A stretch of DNA of 55,173 bases from Aquiflexum gelatinilyticum (GCF_024741135.1 NZ_JANSUY010000006.1:1-55173), one strand, 5' to 3'; positions 26,713 to 36,837 are shown, counted from the stretch's first letter. The notes: generated by a model not told the origin, from the sequence alone. A program made the numbers and translations.

Positions 26713-26742
26713 TAAAATCCCGAAGAAGAGCTTCCTCGGGAT
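26713..26742 (-). terminator. Rho-independent terminator
   Basis: ATCCCGA (26717-26723) pairs with TCGGGAT (26736-26742) and GAAG with CTTC inside. Read on the minus strand it runs into TTTTA. It is 16 bases after the stop of the lipoprotein at 26758. Confidence 0.7.
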
Positions 26743-26757
26743 CGGAATGAGAAACTT

Positions 26758-28011
26758 TTAGAAATTGGTTTTGGCTACATTATAAATCTTAATTTCATCT
26801 AAAATGAATTTTCCTTCAGGAAAATCATTAGCCCCTGCTATATCAGCCCTTTCGCCAAAGCCTGAATTCCAATTATTTTTGGTTGTTGACGCAACTTTTG
26901 TTCCATTGATGAATAGTTGCATGGTTTCATTTGAGCCAGAAATCCCTTCTCTATCCCAAACTGCTGCGATATGCACCCATTGACCGTTGAATTTATTAAA
27001 ATCATCATATTTGATTGAAACATAAGACTCTTCTTTTCCAAGTTCAAATAATAGCACATTGGTTTTCCCTTCATTACTATCATCAAAACTTGACAATCCT
27101 ATCCCAGCCTCTAATCCATAAGGACCATCAAAAATTCTATAGGGATTATGTTCATAGCCAACCGGAGTTTCTTTTTGGTAGAACCAAACAGAAATAGTGC
27201 CCCTATCAGGATTAAGTACCGAATTCAAGTTGTTCAAAACCAAATTATGTATTCTTGAGGTTATGAAGTAATCTCCAGGTGCAATGGTTATCCCTTTTCC
27301 AATTTTTCCAGGAACAAAAGCTCTGTTTGCTGAGATATTCAATCCATCGTCTTCATCAAAAAAAGCAAGATCCGGTCCTACCTCACTGTTCAAGACCTCC
27401 TCAATGGATCCCAATTTATTCCATAGAATCAGGCCTTTATCAATATTCTTACAAACAAGTATCAGATTGTAATCCTCTGAAAATGATATGGGAGTCCCGA
27501 GTCCTTTTTGGACAATGGAAAATATAACCTCCTCACATTTCTCCCATCCATTTTCCAACGGTATGGCAAAGGTTGCGGTATAGCCTGAGGGAACAGCTTT
27601 AAACTCCTTTTTCTTCCCATTTATCTGGATCGTAATGGAGGCTTTCGCTTGGGATGGCCCTGAGGTAACCTCATATTTTACCTTTACAACAAACTTATCC
27701 TCGGTATTGTATGCCTTGTAGGAAACTTTTTTTGTATTGATTCCTGAGCTCTGGCTTTTCGAATCTTTTATGGCAAAATAATTTCCACTTCCAGGTTCTA
27801 TACAATCAGATTCACAATCCGAAGTGTATACTAACCTACCATTGATTGGATCATCTTCAGGTTCAAGTGCTAATCCGGAGAGGTCTTGAAATTCTTCCAA
27901 TACTGCTAGAGGCTCTTCCATGGGATCTAATTGCTCGCAGGAAAAAAGCAAACCAAATACAAACAAAACTACCCAGTAGCTTTGGATGCTGAACCGTTTT
28001 TGAGTTTCCAT
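26758..28011 (-). CDS. Lipoprotein, shared N-terminal domain plus LamG/concanavalin-like C-terminal domain
   Basis: This protein has 417 residues from METQKRFSI; an ATG 36 bases upstream gives 12 extra residues not shared by the paralog. The lipoprotein signal is GLLFSCEQL. Residues ~45-190 repeat the N-terminal domain of the 25444 gene almost word for word (SDCESDCIE, GSGNYFAIKDSKSQSSG). The C-terminal ~210 residues form a laminin-G-like jelly roll: GTISVWFYQKE, FNGQWVHIAAVWDRE, TMQLFINGTKVAST and FILDEIKIYNVAKT. Such domains commonly bind carbohydrate. It is the same anchor with a different binding module, and is likely a surface protein. Confidence 0.87.
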   Translation of the reverse strand: METQKRFSIQSYWVVLFVFGLLFSCEQLDPMEEPLAVLEEFQDLSGLALEPEDDPINGRLVYTSDCESDCIEPGSGNYFAIKDSKSQSSGINTKKVSYKAYNTEDKFVVKVKYEVTSGPSQAKASITIQINGKKKEFKAVPSGYTATFAIPLENGWEKCEEVIFSIVQKGLGTPISFSEDYNLILVCKNIDKGLILWNKLGSIEEVLNSEVGPDLAFFDEDDGLNISANRAFVPGKIGKGITIAPGDYFITSRIHNLVLNNLNSVLNPDRGTISVWFYQKETPVGYEHNPYRIFDGPYGLEAGIGLSSFDDSNEGKTNVLLFELGKEESYVSIKYDDFNKFNGQWVHIAAVWDREGISGSNETMQLFINGTKVASTTKNNWNSGFGERADIAGANDFPEGKFILDEIKIYNVAKTNF

Positions 28012-28044
28012 TTTTTTTGGGTTTAATTGTGAATAAATTCTTTC

Positions 28045-28052
28045 CAAAGCTA
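28045..28052 (-). promoter_or_regulatory. Candidate minus-7 box for the 26758 lipoprotein
   Basis: The minus strand reads TAGCTTTG, a full match to the Bacteroidota TAnnTTTG box, 34 bases before the start codon at 28011. That is the same distance as in the paralogous leader. No clear TTTG element was found at the usual minus-33 distance. Confidence 0.45.
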
Positions 28053-28506
28053 CTTTCCGAAGTAAATAGAAGTAATGATTTTATCCAATATCAAGGGTGA
28101 TTTTTGTCATTTATTTATTGAAAATCAGAAGGTTATAAAATAATTTCTAAATATTATTATATTTTTTTTTAAGCTTTGATTTTACGGCTTGCGGTTTACC
28201 GAAAAATTACATCGACACCAAGGACTTAATTTGGGAGTAAGTGCTATCGGCATGCGAAAACCGTAAGGTGATAAAAAACTACTTCCATATTATTTTAAAA
28301 TGGATCGGTGTCTCACAATCTACCTAACAAGACTGGGGTTTCTTATTTTCAATCCTCAAAAATCGATATCACCTAAACTTTAGCACTTATAATTTTTACA
28401 TTAAATACCCATTGTTTTTAAGAAAGTAGCCTCTTCGAATTAACCAAAAATAGGAGAAGAAATTCCGGTTCCTATTATTGGAAAAAATTACCTATGTATA
28501 AAAGAA
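28053..28506. other. Non-coding gap
   Basis: An A+T-rich spacer between the LamG lipoprotein promoter and the stop of the permease. Two oppositely oriented TTACGGyTTkCG-like words (28180-28200 and 28253-28270) could form a weak long-range hairpin. No coding potential, RNA gene or repeat was recognised. Confidence 0.4.
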
Positions 28507-29820
28507 TTAGACATTTTGGTTAGGTTTTTTCTTTTGAAAATATTGAATAAAAAAATAAATGGCTGACAATATTCCTGTAAATATCAAGGTTCCCCATATT
28601 TCAAAACCTGAAAGGTTAGATAAAAAATAAAGGATGATCAATGCAGAAAGGATCGGGACGGTGTATCCAAATGGAATTTTGAATTCTAAAGGAGCAGAAG
28701 GCTTTATTTTTCGAAGTTTGATTACAGAAAGGGACACCCCAAAATACACCAATAAAATACTCGCGGAGGCGATGACGGCCAATTGCCTAAATCCTCCCAA
28801 AGAAGCTATGGTAAAACCGAGTCCTGCATAGAGCAAAATCGAAACATAAGGGGTTTTGAATTTATGGTGGATAGAGGCCAGCTTTGCGATTGGGATCACC
28901 CCATCCACTGCCAACCTGAAAAACACCCTCGGTAAATTCAGAATCTGACCGCTTAGCATCCCAAACATCGAGATTCCAGCACCGACAAAAAGAAGGGTAA
29001 ACCCAACAGGACCAAAGACAATCCGGGCAGTTTCGGCCAAAGGAGCTTCTTTGAAGTTGGTCAATTCATTGCCCAACACTCCCTGAGAAACCAATTGGAT
29101 CAGGATATAAAGCAAAAGCACAAAGGAGATTCCGATGAAAATCGCTTTTGGAACGGTCTTTTGGGGATTTTTGATTTCCCCTCCTATCGTCAGTCCGGCA
29201 TCTCCTCCCTGAAAAGCAAAAAACAAAATCAATGAGGCCTCGCCAAACTGTTGGATGGTCGGGGCTGATTCCCAATATAAATTGGCCAGTTGGACGTCCT
29301 TCCATCCAATCGTCACCAACAACAGAAGCGGGATCAATTTGGCGACAGTATTGATTTTGACCAAACCGATGCCCTGTTTGACTCCGACGACATTTAGGGT
29401 AGCCAAGCCTGCAAAAATCACAAACAGGGTCAGAACCCTGATATATTGATTTTTGAAGACCGGAAATACCAATCCCAAAATTTCCACAAGGGCATTGGAC
29501 ACCGCTGCATCCGAGAATATACTGCCCATCAACAAAAATATGGCCGCCAAAAAACCGGGATATGGCCCAAATGCTGTCTCTATATAAGCATATCCCCCGC
29601 CGGAGTGGGTCACCTTACTCCCCGCCTCCGCAAAACACAACATGACCAATGCAATCAAAAACCCGCAAAACAGGTAGGCAATCACTGCTTGGGTTCCCAT
29701 GATCTCGGCAACAATAGCCGGCAAAACAAAAATCCCTGCCCCGACGATGATATTGACAATATTAGCCGAAAGCCCCCACACCCCAACTTCTCTTTTTAAT
29801 CCCTCTTGGGCAATTTTCAT
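28507..29820 (-). CDS. APC-superfamily amino acid permease
   Basis: This 437-residue integral membrane protein has about 12 spans. The start KREVGVWGLSANIVNIIVGAGIFVLPAIV is the classic APC helix 1 with the unwound GAGIF substrate motif. GGGYAYIETAFGPYPGFLAA marks helix 3, and FFAFQGGDAGLTIGGEIKNPQKTVPKAI is the helix 6 region with the conserved acidic GGEIKNP loop. It imports or exchanges amino acids; specificity cannot be called. It is a single gene, divergent from the hybrid regulator at 30358 across a 537-base gap. Confidence 0.93.
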   Translation of the reverse strand: MKIAQEGLKREVGVWGLSANIVNIIVGAGIFVLPAIVAEIMGTQAVIAYLFCGFLIALVMLCFAEAGSKVTHSGGGYAYIETAFGPYPGFLAAIFLLMGSIFSDAAVSNALVEILGLVFPVFKNQYIRVLTLFVIFAGLATLNVVGVKQGIGLVKINTVAKLIPLLLLVTIGWKDVQLANLYWESAPTIQQFGEASLILFFAFQGGDAGLTIGGEIKNPQKTVPKAIFIGISFVLLLYILIQLVSQGVLGNELTNFKEAPLAETARIVFGPVGFTLLFVGAGISMFGMLSGQILNLPRVFFRLAVDGVIPIAKLASIHHKFKTPYVSILLYAGLGFTIASLGGFRQLAVIASASILLVYFGVSLSVIKLRKIKPSAPLEFKIPFGYTVPILSALIILYFLSNLSGFEIWGTLIFTGILSAIYFFIQYFQKKKPNQNV

Positions 29821-29974
29821 AAAAATTTCTAGAATTTAGTTTATACGGATTTTCATCTTTTCAATTTAATCAGAAATCCAGTAGATACAATTTGGCAGAG
29901 AAAAGAATGGGTTTTGTTGATTTTGGAAAAAATTTTAAGGGATAAATGCTTTTTTGCAAGAAACCCGGTAATCA

Positions 29975-30050
29975 ACTTCAGTCCGTACGGAAGACCGAAG
30001 TCGAAAGCCCCCCGTCTGTCGTCGGGCAGGGATGTACCGGACATGTCAGT
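29975..30050. repeat. G+C-rich palindromic island, possible genome-wide repeat
   Basis: Within an A+T-rich gap this stretch is G+C-rich and holds the perfect palindrome TCCGTACGGA inside an inverted CTTC/GAAG pair, then CCCGTCTGTCGTCGGG. A 107-codon minus frame crosses it but has no supporting features. It may be a dispersed intergenic repeat; only one copy occurs in this window. Confidence 0.3.
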
Positions 30051-30176
30051 CTCCAACCTTGAATTATTTTGGGTTAACGCTTTTAAGGGCATCATTGCGT
30101 GAAGAAATAAAATATGTATTTTAAATGCATTGGTGGAAAAGGTAAAAAAATTAAACTTTTTCAGACATCCGAACAA

Positions 30177-30222
30177 GGACGAAATGCATGTATTTTTTCC
30201 CCAATGGGTAGAATTTTTTTCC
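30177..30222 (-). promoter_or_regulatory. Shared regulatory motif, copy E
   Basis: GGACGAA at 30177-30183, 16 bases, CCCAA at 30200-30204, then AGAATTTTTTTCC. It lies in the divergent gap, 154 bases before the hybrid regulator (plus) and 356 bases before the permease (minus). In the orientation of the other copies it would serve the permease, but autoregulation of the AraC-type regulator is the other option. Confidence 0.6.
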
Positions 30223-30357
30223 GAACAAGAATTGTCTATCCCTAGAACTTCAAAGCAGAAAACATTCCTTCATCAACATTTTAGAATTGTAAAAATTTGA
30301 TATTGGAATTTAATTAAATATGATTTAAGTTGGTGAATAGAAATCACCTGAAAACCA

Positions 30358-33300
30358 ATGCCTAACCCAAAATTTTTCTTCTTTTTTATTTTTGTTCATA
30401 TTTCATTTTTATGTAGAGGTCAAGAAGTCAAAATCACTCCCATACCTTATCCATTGGATCAATTCCTCACCAATATGGTAGGAATGTGTCAGGATGAGGA
30501 GGGTTTTATCTGGTTTGCCGACAATTACAACGGACTAATCAAATACGATGGCTCCTCTAAAAAATTCTACAAAACTGATCCCAATAACCCCAATTCCCTG
30601 TTTTCAAATCGACTTGAAACCATAACATCAGGCAAGGGAGGTATCATCTGGATTGGCAGTGCCCAAAACGGACTTGACCGCTTTGATCCTGGCACAGAGA
30701 CTTTCACCCATTTCCAACACGATTCAAATGTATCCTCAACACTTGTTGATGATCAAATTAGTGCGCTCTTAGAGGATCCCTCGGGTACACTTTGGGTAGG
30801 GACAGGAAAAGGAATTGACACCTTAAACCAAAAAACGGGAGAATTTGTGCCCATCGAAGATACTTCTCCTGCTGGGATTTTGCTTAAAAATGCGGGAGTC
30901 AGGGTAATTTATGAGGATCGGACAGGTACTATTTGGATAGGTGCCGGAAATGCTTTTGGCCCACATAATGACCCTTCAGCAGGATTGTACCAATTTGAAA
31001 GAAAGTCAGGCTTGATCACCCATTACAGGCATGATCCAAAAGACCAGCAATCACTTATTGGAAATAATGTCAGGGCCATTTTTGAAGACAGCCAAGGTAA
31101 TTTTTACGTAGGTACAGACGGAGACGGACTCCATATTATGGATCGTCATCAAGGTACCTTCCGACGGATGCTAAACGATCCCAATAACCCAAATGCGCTC
31201 TCCCGTCCGCCCGTCAATCCCAAAGCCATTTATGCTTTAGATCATATCACATTTATCAATGAAGATTTCCAAGGTTGCATTTGGATCGGAACCTATGGCG
31301 GAGGAATCAACAGATACAATCCAAAATTGAAAACCATGGAATTTTTTGGAACTTCCGGAATAGGGTCACATCATTTGGAGAAGAATGACTTTTGGACAAT
31401 GCTGAAGACAAAGGACGGGCTTCTTTGGATTGCCGGATGGGAACCACAGACGGAAAATCAGGTTTTATTTCAAGTTTCAACACTTCAAAACCATTATGAT
31501 CATACCGAAACCGGCCCCAGAGTAATCACTTTTGCACAAGGATCAGATAAAGGAATTTGGATTGGGACTACAAATGGACTCTATGGAAAAGAACAGGACG
31601 AAGGAACCGCCAGTTTTTTCTCTTTTGTAAAAAGTAACATAGGCTCAAAATACATTACAGACCTAGGTTTTGATGAACAAGAAAATTTATGGATGACAAC
31701 GCTAGGTGGACTTTACTTTTTTAACAGAAAGTCAATGAGCGCTACTTTCCTCGGCCCTAACGAGAAAGACAAGGAAAGCCTATCCTCCATTGCGGCAACT
31801 TCTGTGCTACCCCTAAAAGATGAAATTGTTTGGATCGGTACCAACAATGGTCTTGATATCCTGAATATTAAGTCGGGGAAAATCAAACGTCATAAACATA
31901 AACTGGATGATTTAAGAACCCTCAGTGGCAATTCTATTTCAGATCTTTTTCAAGATTCAAAGGGAAATATCTGGGTAGCGACAAACAAAGGACTTGATCT
32001 TTATCAACCGGATTCAGGAGATTTCAAAAGGGTCTTAAGTTCAGCAGGAGCAGCTATCCTCAGTATTTTTGAGGATAGCAAACAACGAATTTGGGTAAAT
32101 TCCCATCGTTCAGGCCTTTTTTTGTTGAATCAAAACACTGAAGAGTTTGTCCCTTTTTATGATGCCTCCGGTTTGATCACTGATAGGATGCTGGTCAAAG
32201 GAATGGTGGGAGATAAGTCTGGGTATTTGTGGTTGAATACAGATATAGGGTTTATTAAACTGGAACCTGAGACGAGAGATGCCGTCTTGTTTGGACAAAG
32301 CTGGAAACAGACCTCTGAGAATAATTTCAATTCATTCAGGACTTTTATTTCCAAAAGTGCTGAAATCTTTACCGGGGATGCCTCCGGATATTTTCATTTC
32401 TTTCCTCAGGATCTCGCGGACCAATACTTGGCGCAACCAATTCCTTATTTTACCAGATTTTTTCTTTCTAATTCTGAACTTATTCCAGGAACTAACAAAA
32501 TCCTGCCCTTACAGCTTCAACAAACCAAACACATCAATCTTTCCTACAACCAAAATACCATCTCAATAGAATTTGGCATTATAGATTTTGTGACCGGAGA
32601 ATCGGAAAAAAACATCCTTTTCAAATTAGACAAATATGATCAAAATTGGAAAAACGGGAATGAACTTGTGGCAGATTATTATAATTTACCTCCCGGAGAG
32701 TATGTATTTCAAATCAAATCAGCCAACAGGTTTGGAAATATTGGGCAGCGGTCTTTAGCAATTACCGTGATGCCGCCATGGTATACCCAATGGTGGGCTT
32801 GGCTTTCCTATGCTTTGTTGCTGTTTTTAATGCTGTATTGGGTTTATGGATTCTTACTCCGTAGAAAACTTGCCCAAGCAGAAGTCATCCGGCTCCAAGA
32901 CCTCGATCAGGTCAAAACCAAAATCTACACCAATTTGACCCACGAATTCCGCACCCCATTAACTGTGATTTCGGGTATTGCGGACCATATTTTGTCCCAA
33001 CCTTCAATAGAGAATTTGAAAGACGGGCTGCCCATGATCAAACGGAACAGCGCGCAATTGCTGAGACTGATCAATCAGATGCTGGATCTATCCAAACTTC
33101 AGTCAGGTAGATTGACCACAAAAATGATCCATGACAATATCCTGACTTATTTAAAATACCTGACAGAATCCTTTCATTCCTTTGCCGATTCCAAAGACAT
33201 CAGATTGCACTTACTTCCGGGTTTTGATGAATTATATATGGATTTTGATCCGGAGAAAATCCAGGCCATATTTTCCAATTTTGTAGGAAATGCAGTAAAA

Positions 33301-34455
33301 TTCACCCCACCTGGAGGCAATATTTACATCAAGATTGAAAAGAATACCTCCAAAGAATTAGGGGAATTTTTGGAAATCAAAGTGAAGGACACAGGCAAAG
33401 GTATTTCCTCTGAGCATTTGCCCTACATTTTTGACCGTTTTTATCAGGTGGACAATTCATCAACCAGGTCAGAAGAAGGGACCGGGATTGGCTTGGCCCT
33501 TACGAAAGAACTGGTGCAACTGATGTCCGGTACGATAGAAGTCAATAGCCAATTGGAAAAAGGTTCGGAATTTATACTTAGACTTCCCATAAAAAATGAG
33601 GCACCAAAAGGAAATGCCGGTGAATTTGCCCAAGAATCATTTACAAATGTCAAAGATTTGGTGGTAGCAGCGGGCTTAGGGATCGAAGAAGATTACGATG
33701 AAAGCCTTCCGATGGCATTGCTGATAGAAGACAATGAAGATGTATTGAGCTACCTGGAACTCTGCCTCCAAGGCAAATACAGAATTCAAAAAGCAAGAAA
33801 TGGCCTCCATGGAATCCAACTCGCCATAGAATTGATTCCGGACATTATCGTCAGTGACGTAATGATGCCTGAGAAGGACGGCTACGAAGTCGTCGAAAGG
33901 CTAAAAAAAGATGAACGGACCAGTCATATTCCCATCATCCTGCTTACTGCCAAAGCAGATCTGGAATCACGATTGGAAGGATTGGAAAGAGGCGCAGATG
34001 CCTACCTTTCTAAGCCCTTCGAAAAGAAGGAGCTTGAAGTAAGGCTCCGGAAATTGATTGAATTGAGGCAAAGGTTGACGGCACGTTATGCAACACTGAG
34101 CCCAGAAGGGATTGCAGAAACACCGGCGGAAATACAAGAGGATGCTTTCCTAAAAAAGCTCCGGTCAATTGTAGATGCAAATTTGGAAAGTGAGGAGTTT
34201 GGCATTGGGGAGCTATGCAAGGAACTGGCGGTTAGCCGAACTCAATTACATCGCAAACTTAAGGCGCTGACCAACAAATCCACCTCCCAAGTCATTCGGA
34301 CGATCAGGATGCAGGAAGCAAAGAAGCTTTTGCAGAATCCTGCCTTGAATATTTCAGAAATCGGCTACGCGGTCGGGTATGGCAATCCCAGCCATTTTAC
34401 CCAGGAGTTTACCAAGGAATTTGGAGAAGCACCGAGCTTTTTTAGAAAAGGGTAA
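30358..34455 (+). CDS. Hybrid two-component regulator (HTCS): propeller sensor, kinase, receiver, AraC output
   Basis: This 1365-residue one-chain signalling protein starts with a signal peptide (~1-21). Residues ~25-715 are two-component propeller repeats with motifs such as GTLWVGTGKGID, GTIWIGAG, GCIWIGTYGGGIN and GNIWVATNKGLD, a periplasmic sensor. A Y_Y_Y domain (~720-805) includes FKLDKYDQNW and YNLPPGEYVF, then one span (~812-836). HisKA has LTHEFRTPLTVI with phospho-His862. HATPase_c has FVGNAVKFT, DTGKGI and GTGIGLAL. The receiver (~1118-1235) has IEDNEDV, phospho-Asp1167 in VSDVMMP and LSKPFEKKE. The AraC HTH (~1258-1365) ends GYGNPSHFTQEF. Such regulators usually control polysaccharide or surface-nutrient operons; none with SusCD is adjacent. 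Confidence 0.96.
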   Translation: MPNPKFFFFFIFVHISFLCRGQEVKITPIPYPLDQFLTNMVGMCQDEEGFIWFADNYNGLIKYDGSSKKFYKTDPNNPNSLFSNRLETITSGKGGIIWIGSAQNGLDRFDPGTETFTHFQHDSNVSSTLVDDQISALLEDPSGTLWVGTGKGIDTLNQKTGEFVPIEDTSPAGILLKNAGVRVIYEDRTGTIWIGAGNAFGPHNDPSAGLYQFERKSGLITHYRHDPKDQQSLIGNNVRAIFEDSQGNFYVGTDGDGLHIMDRHQGTFRRMLNDPNNPNALSRPPVNPKAIYALDHITFINEDFQGCIWIGTYGGGINRYNPKLKTMEFFGTSGIGSHHLEKNDFWTMLKTKDGLLWIAGWEPQTENQVLFQVSTLQNHYDHTETGPRVITFAQGSDKGIWIGTTNGLYGKEQDEGTASFFSFVKSNIGSKYITDLGFDEQENLWMTTLGGLYFFNRKSMSATFLGPNEKDKESLSSIAATSVLPLKDEIVWIGTNNGLDILNIKSGKIKRHKHKLDDLRTLSGNSISDLFQDSKGNIWVATNKGLDLYQPDSGDFKRVLSSAGAAILSIFEDSKQRIWVNSHRSGLFLLNQNTEEFVPFYDASGLITDRMLVKGMVGDKSGYLWLNTDIGFIKLEPETRDAVLFGQSWKQTSENNFNSFRTFISKSAEIFTGDASGYFHFFPQDLADQYLAQPIPYFTRFFLSNSELIPGTNKILPLQLQQTKHINLSYNQNTISIEFGIIDFVTGESEKNILFKLDKYDQNWKNGNELVADYYNLPPGEYVFQIKSANRFGNIGQRSLAITVMPPWYTQWWAWLSYALLLFLMLYWVYGFLLRRKLAQAEVIRLQDLDQVKTKIYTNLTHEFRTPLTVISGIADHILSQPSIENLKDGLPMIKRNSAQLLRLINQMLDLSKLQSGRLTTKMIHDNILTYLKYLTESFHSFADSKDIRLHLLPGFDELYMDFDPEKIQAIFSNFVGNAVKFTPPGGNIYIKIEKNTSKELGEFLEIKVKDTGKGISSEHLPYIFDRFYQVDNSSTRSEEGTGIGLALTKELVQLMSGTIEVNSQLEKGSEFILRLPIKNEAPKGNAGEFAQESFTNVKDLVVAAGLGIEEDYDESLPMALLIEDNEDVLSYLELCLQGKYRIQKARNGLHGIQLAIELIPDIIVSDVMMPEKDGYEVVERLKKDERTSHIPIILLTAKADLESRLEGLERGADAYLSKPFEKKELEVRLRKLIELRQRLTARYATLSPEGIAETPAEIQEDAFLKKLRSIVDANLESEEFGIGELCKELAVSRTQLHRKLKALTNKSTSQVIRTIRMQEAKKLLQNPALNISEIGYAVGYGNPSHFTQEFTKEFGEAPSFFRKG

Positions 34456-34565
34456 TTCTTTATTCTAAATAAAAGAACCGATTTTTCAAAGCTGTTCTTA
34501 GGATACAACTTTTAACGGATTTCTTTTCGGCTTAAGAAAAAGGCAAAATAAGCTTTTCGCAAGAA

Positions 34566-34890
34566 TTGGAACAAAGTCTAAAGCTTATGAATCAATAGGT
34601 AATCCAATGTTTTAGGCATGTACTTACCTTAGATTCAATAAAAACATAGATCGGGTAATACAAAAATCCATTGGCGTGAAATCGGCAATGGTTTTTTTAT
34701 TCTCAGTTTGAACCAAGGCTTTTTAAAAAAGGGTGATTTTTTTCCAAGTCTAACGGCTTGTCCTTAAACCTGATGGGGCTTCAACTTTTTATGAAATTAT
34801 CTCTTATTGCTTAAAAAACAGTCAAAAAAGGCATTTTTATGGATTTGGAACAAAATATAAAGCATTTGGAACAATAACTACGGTTCGATC
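34566..34890 (+). promoter_or_regulatory. Three TTGGAACAA repeats upstream of the propeller lipoprotein
   Basis: TTGGAACAAAGTCTAAAGC (34566-34584) and TTGGAACAAAATATAAAGC (34845-34863) are near-identical, and TTGGAACAATAACTACGG (34866-34883) runs on into TTCGATC. They resemble the reverse complement of motif copies A and B (TTGGGACAATA ... TTCGTCC), but with a shorter spacer. Spaced repeats like this suit an AraC- or LytTR-type regulator. The rest of the 34456-34992 gap shows no gene. Confidence 0.4.
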
Positions 34891-35037
34891 ATCTCCTCAA
34901 ACATACCTTAGTTTCATGTTTATTAAGCGCTTTCGTTGACTCCATTAGAGAAGGAGTAAAGGCCTTTTTAAAAACCGAAGTATAGAGTAAACATGAAATC
35001 TGCTTTTCAAAATTCTAACCATTTAACCCCAAAAAAA

Positions 35038-36771
35038 ATGAAATCTAAAATGTATTCCCTTGTGGCACTATTAGCCACATTTTTAGCATTTACTGCCTGT
35101 TACGATTTAGAGGAAGAAGTAAGTGTCAATGCCAAGAAAGTTGATAACCAATACCTAGTTAAGGAGATTGCTAAAGGTGCAGCCTTAAAAGGCTCCAACG
35201 GCATCAACTTTGGACCGGACGGCAATCTATATGTTGCTTCGTTTCTTGGTCAGGAAATAATCGTGATGAACAAACAAAACGGCAAGATCATCAAAAGGAT
35301 TTGTCATGAAGACGGGGTGATTGTTCCTGATGATTTGGTATTTGGCCCTGACGGATCGCTTTATTGGACTGATCTTTTTATCGGAGAGGTTGGCCGAATA
35401 GCTCCTGATGGAACTTTGACAAAACAGTTTGTAGCCCCGGGGGTAAATCCCATTACTTTCTCAGATGATGGGCGTATGTTTGTAGGACTTTGCTTTCTAG
35501 GTGATGGACTTTATGAGGTGGATCCAGAACTTAAAGCACCACCTAGACCGATTATTGTTGCATCACCGCCATTGAATCCATTCCCACTTGGTTTTTTGAA
35601 TGGATTCGATTTCGGTCCAGATGGGAAATTGTACGGACCTCTCTTTGCAGGAGGTTCAGTGATCAGGGTAAATGTAGGTGGGCCAGGAACCCCACCCTCA
35701 ACCAATCCTTTTGCAGATGGTACCGCAGAATTCGTGGCAGGAGGCTTCACAGTTCCTGCTGCTGCAAAGTTTGATTCCAAAGGAATCCTGCATGTAGTGG
35801 ATCAAACAGGTGAAGTATTCAAAGTAAACCCATCAACTGGCGAAAAAACACTTTTCATAAAAATTCAAGCAGGACTTGACAACCTGGCCTTTGACTCAAA
35901 TGGCAATCTATTTATTTCTAATAATGATTTTGGTACAATAGTAGAAATTCTTCCCAGTGGACAGCCCCGCACTATTAGTCGTGGGGGTATAACCTCCCCA
36001 ATGGGCTTAGCGGTATTACCTGGGGTAAATAAAAAAGATGCATTATATGTTCCGAGCGTTTATCGCCTGCATCAATTGGATGGCCTCACCGGCAAAGAAA
36101 CCAATGCATTTAAAGGTGATTTACTCAATGGTGCCGGTAATCTGACAACGCCATTTACACTTTCAGCAGATGGAGAAAATCTGATCGTATCTTCTTGGTT
36201 TGGAGCGGTTGTGCAAATATGGAACCCTCAAACTGACAAAGTTCTTGAAACTTTCCCGATGGGTGCTCCGATAGATGCCATCCGGTTTAAAAATGACATT
36301 GCAGTGTCTGATCTTGGACTTGGCGGAGTGGTCCGGGCAAGTGACAAGTCGATGATACTTCCGATAGACGGTGTCAATGTATTTGCGCCAAGTGGTCTGG
36401 CTACTGACGGCAACACGTTATGGGTAGCTGACTGGGGTACAGGCATTGTTTGGCAGGTAGGATTTAACGGCGATACGCCAAGCACACCTTTTCCAATAGC
36501 GACTGGATTAATGAATCCGGAAGGTTTGGCTTGGGATAAAGAAGGCGGTTTGTTTGTTGTTGAATCAGGAGCTTCCAAGCTATCACGAATTGATCTGATA
36601 ACAGGAACTGTCAGCAAAATTGCAGATGGTCTCAAACTGAGTGCACCTGCATTTGGTCTGGATGGTTTCCCTCCAACTTGGTTATTTGACGGTGTAGCAG
36701 TCGGCCAAACCGGTGATATCTATGTTTCGGGTGGCGGCAAGAATGTGATTTACCGCATCTCAAAAAATTGA
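35038..36771 (+). CDS. SMP-30/NHL-like beta-propeller lipoprotein
   Basis: This protein has 577 residues from MKSKMYSLV. An ATG 45 bases upstream (MKSAFQNSNHLTPKK) would push the signal peptide inward, so 35038 is preferred. The lipoprotein signal is LAFTACYD. The body has repeated propeller blades with the NHL/SMP-30 rhythm: NGINFGPDGNLYVASF, PDDLVFGPDGSLYWTD, NGFDFGPDGKLYGP, DNLAFDSNGNLFISN, NPEGLAWDKEGGLFVVE and DGVAVGQTGDIYVSGG. The likely fold is one or two six-bladed propellers; activity could be lactonase-like or binding only. It follows the hybrid regulator on the same strand after 540 bases and is a candidate target. A terminator follows. Confidence 0.87.
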   Translation: MKSKMYSLVALLATFLAFTACYDLEEEVSVNAKKVDNQYLVKEIAKGAALKGSNGINFGPDGNLYVASFLGQEIIVMNKQNGKIIKRICHEDGVIVPDDLVFGPDGSLYWTDLFIGEVGRIAPDGTLTKQFVAPGVNPITFSDDGRMFVGLCFLGDGLYEVDPELKAPPRPIIVASPPLNPFPLGFLNGFDFGPDGKLYGPLFAGGSVIRVNVGGPGTPPSTNPFADGTAEFVAGGFTVPAAAKFDSKGILHVVDQTGEVFKVNPSTGEKTLFIKIQAGLDNLAFDSNGNLFISNNDFGTIVEILPSGQPRTISRGGITSPMGLAVLPGVNKKDALYVPSVYRLHQLDGLTGKETNAFKGDLLNGAGNLTTPFTLSADGENLIVSSWFGAVVQIWNPQTDKVLETFPMGAPIDAIRFKNDIAVSDLGLGGVVRASDKSMILPIDGVNVFAPSGLATDGNTLWVADWGTGIVWQVGFNGDTPSTPFPIATGLMNPEGLAWDKEGGLFVVESGASKLSRIDLITGTVSKIADGLKLSAPAFGLDGFPPTWLFDGVAVGQTGDIYVSGGGKNVIYRISKN

Positions 36772-36837
36772 GTTTCTTTTCGACAATAGAAAACCATAAG
36801 TAAACGATTTTCATTTTTTTAACCATTTCAAGCGACC

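Noticed and set aside
29853..30176. A 107-codon minus-strand frame between the permease and the hybrid regulator
   Set aside because: No signal, domain or start context; it crosses a G+C-rich palindromic island and abuts motif copy E, so it is more likely a chance frame through non-coding DNA.
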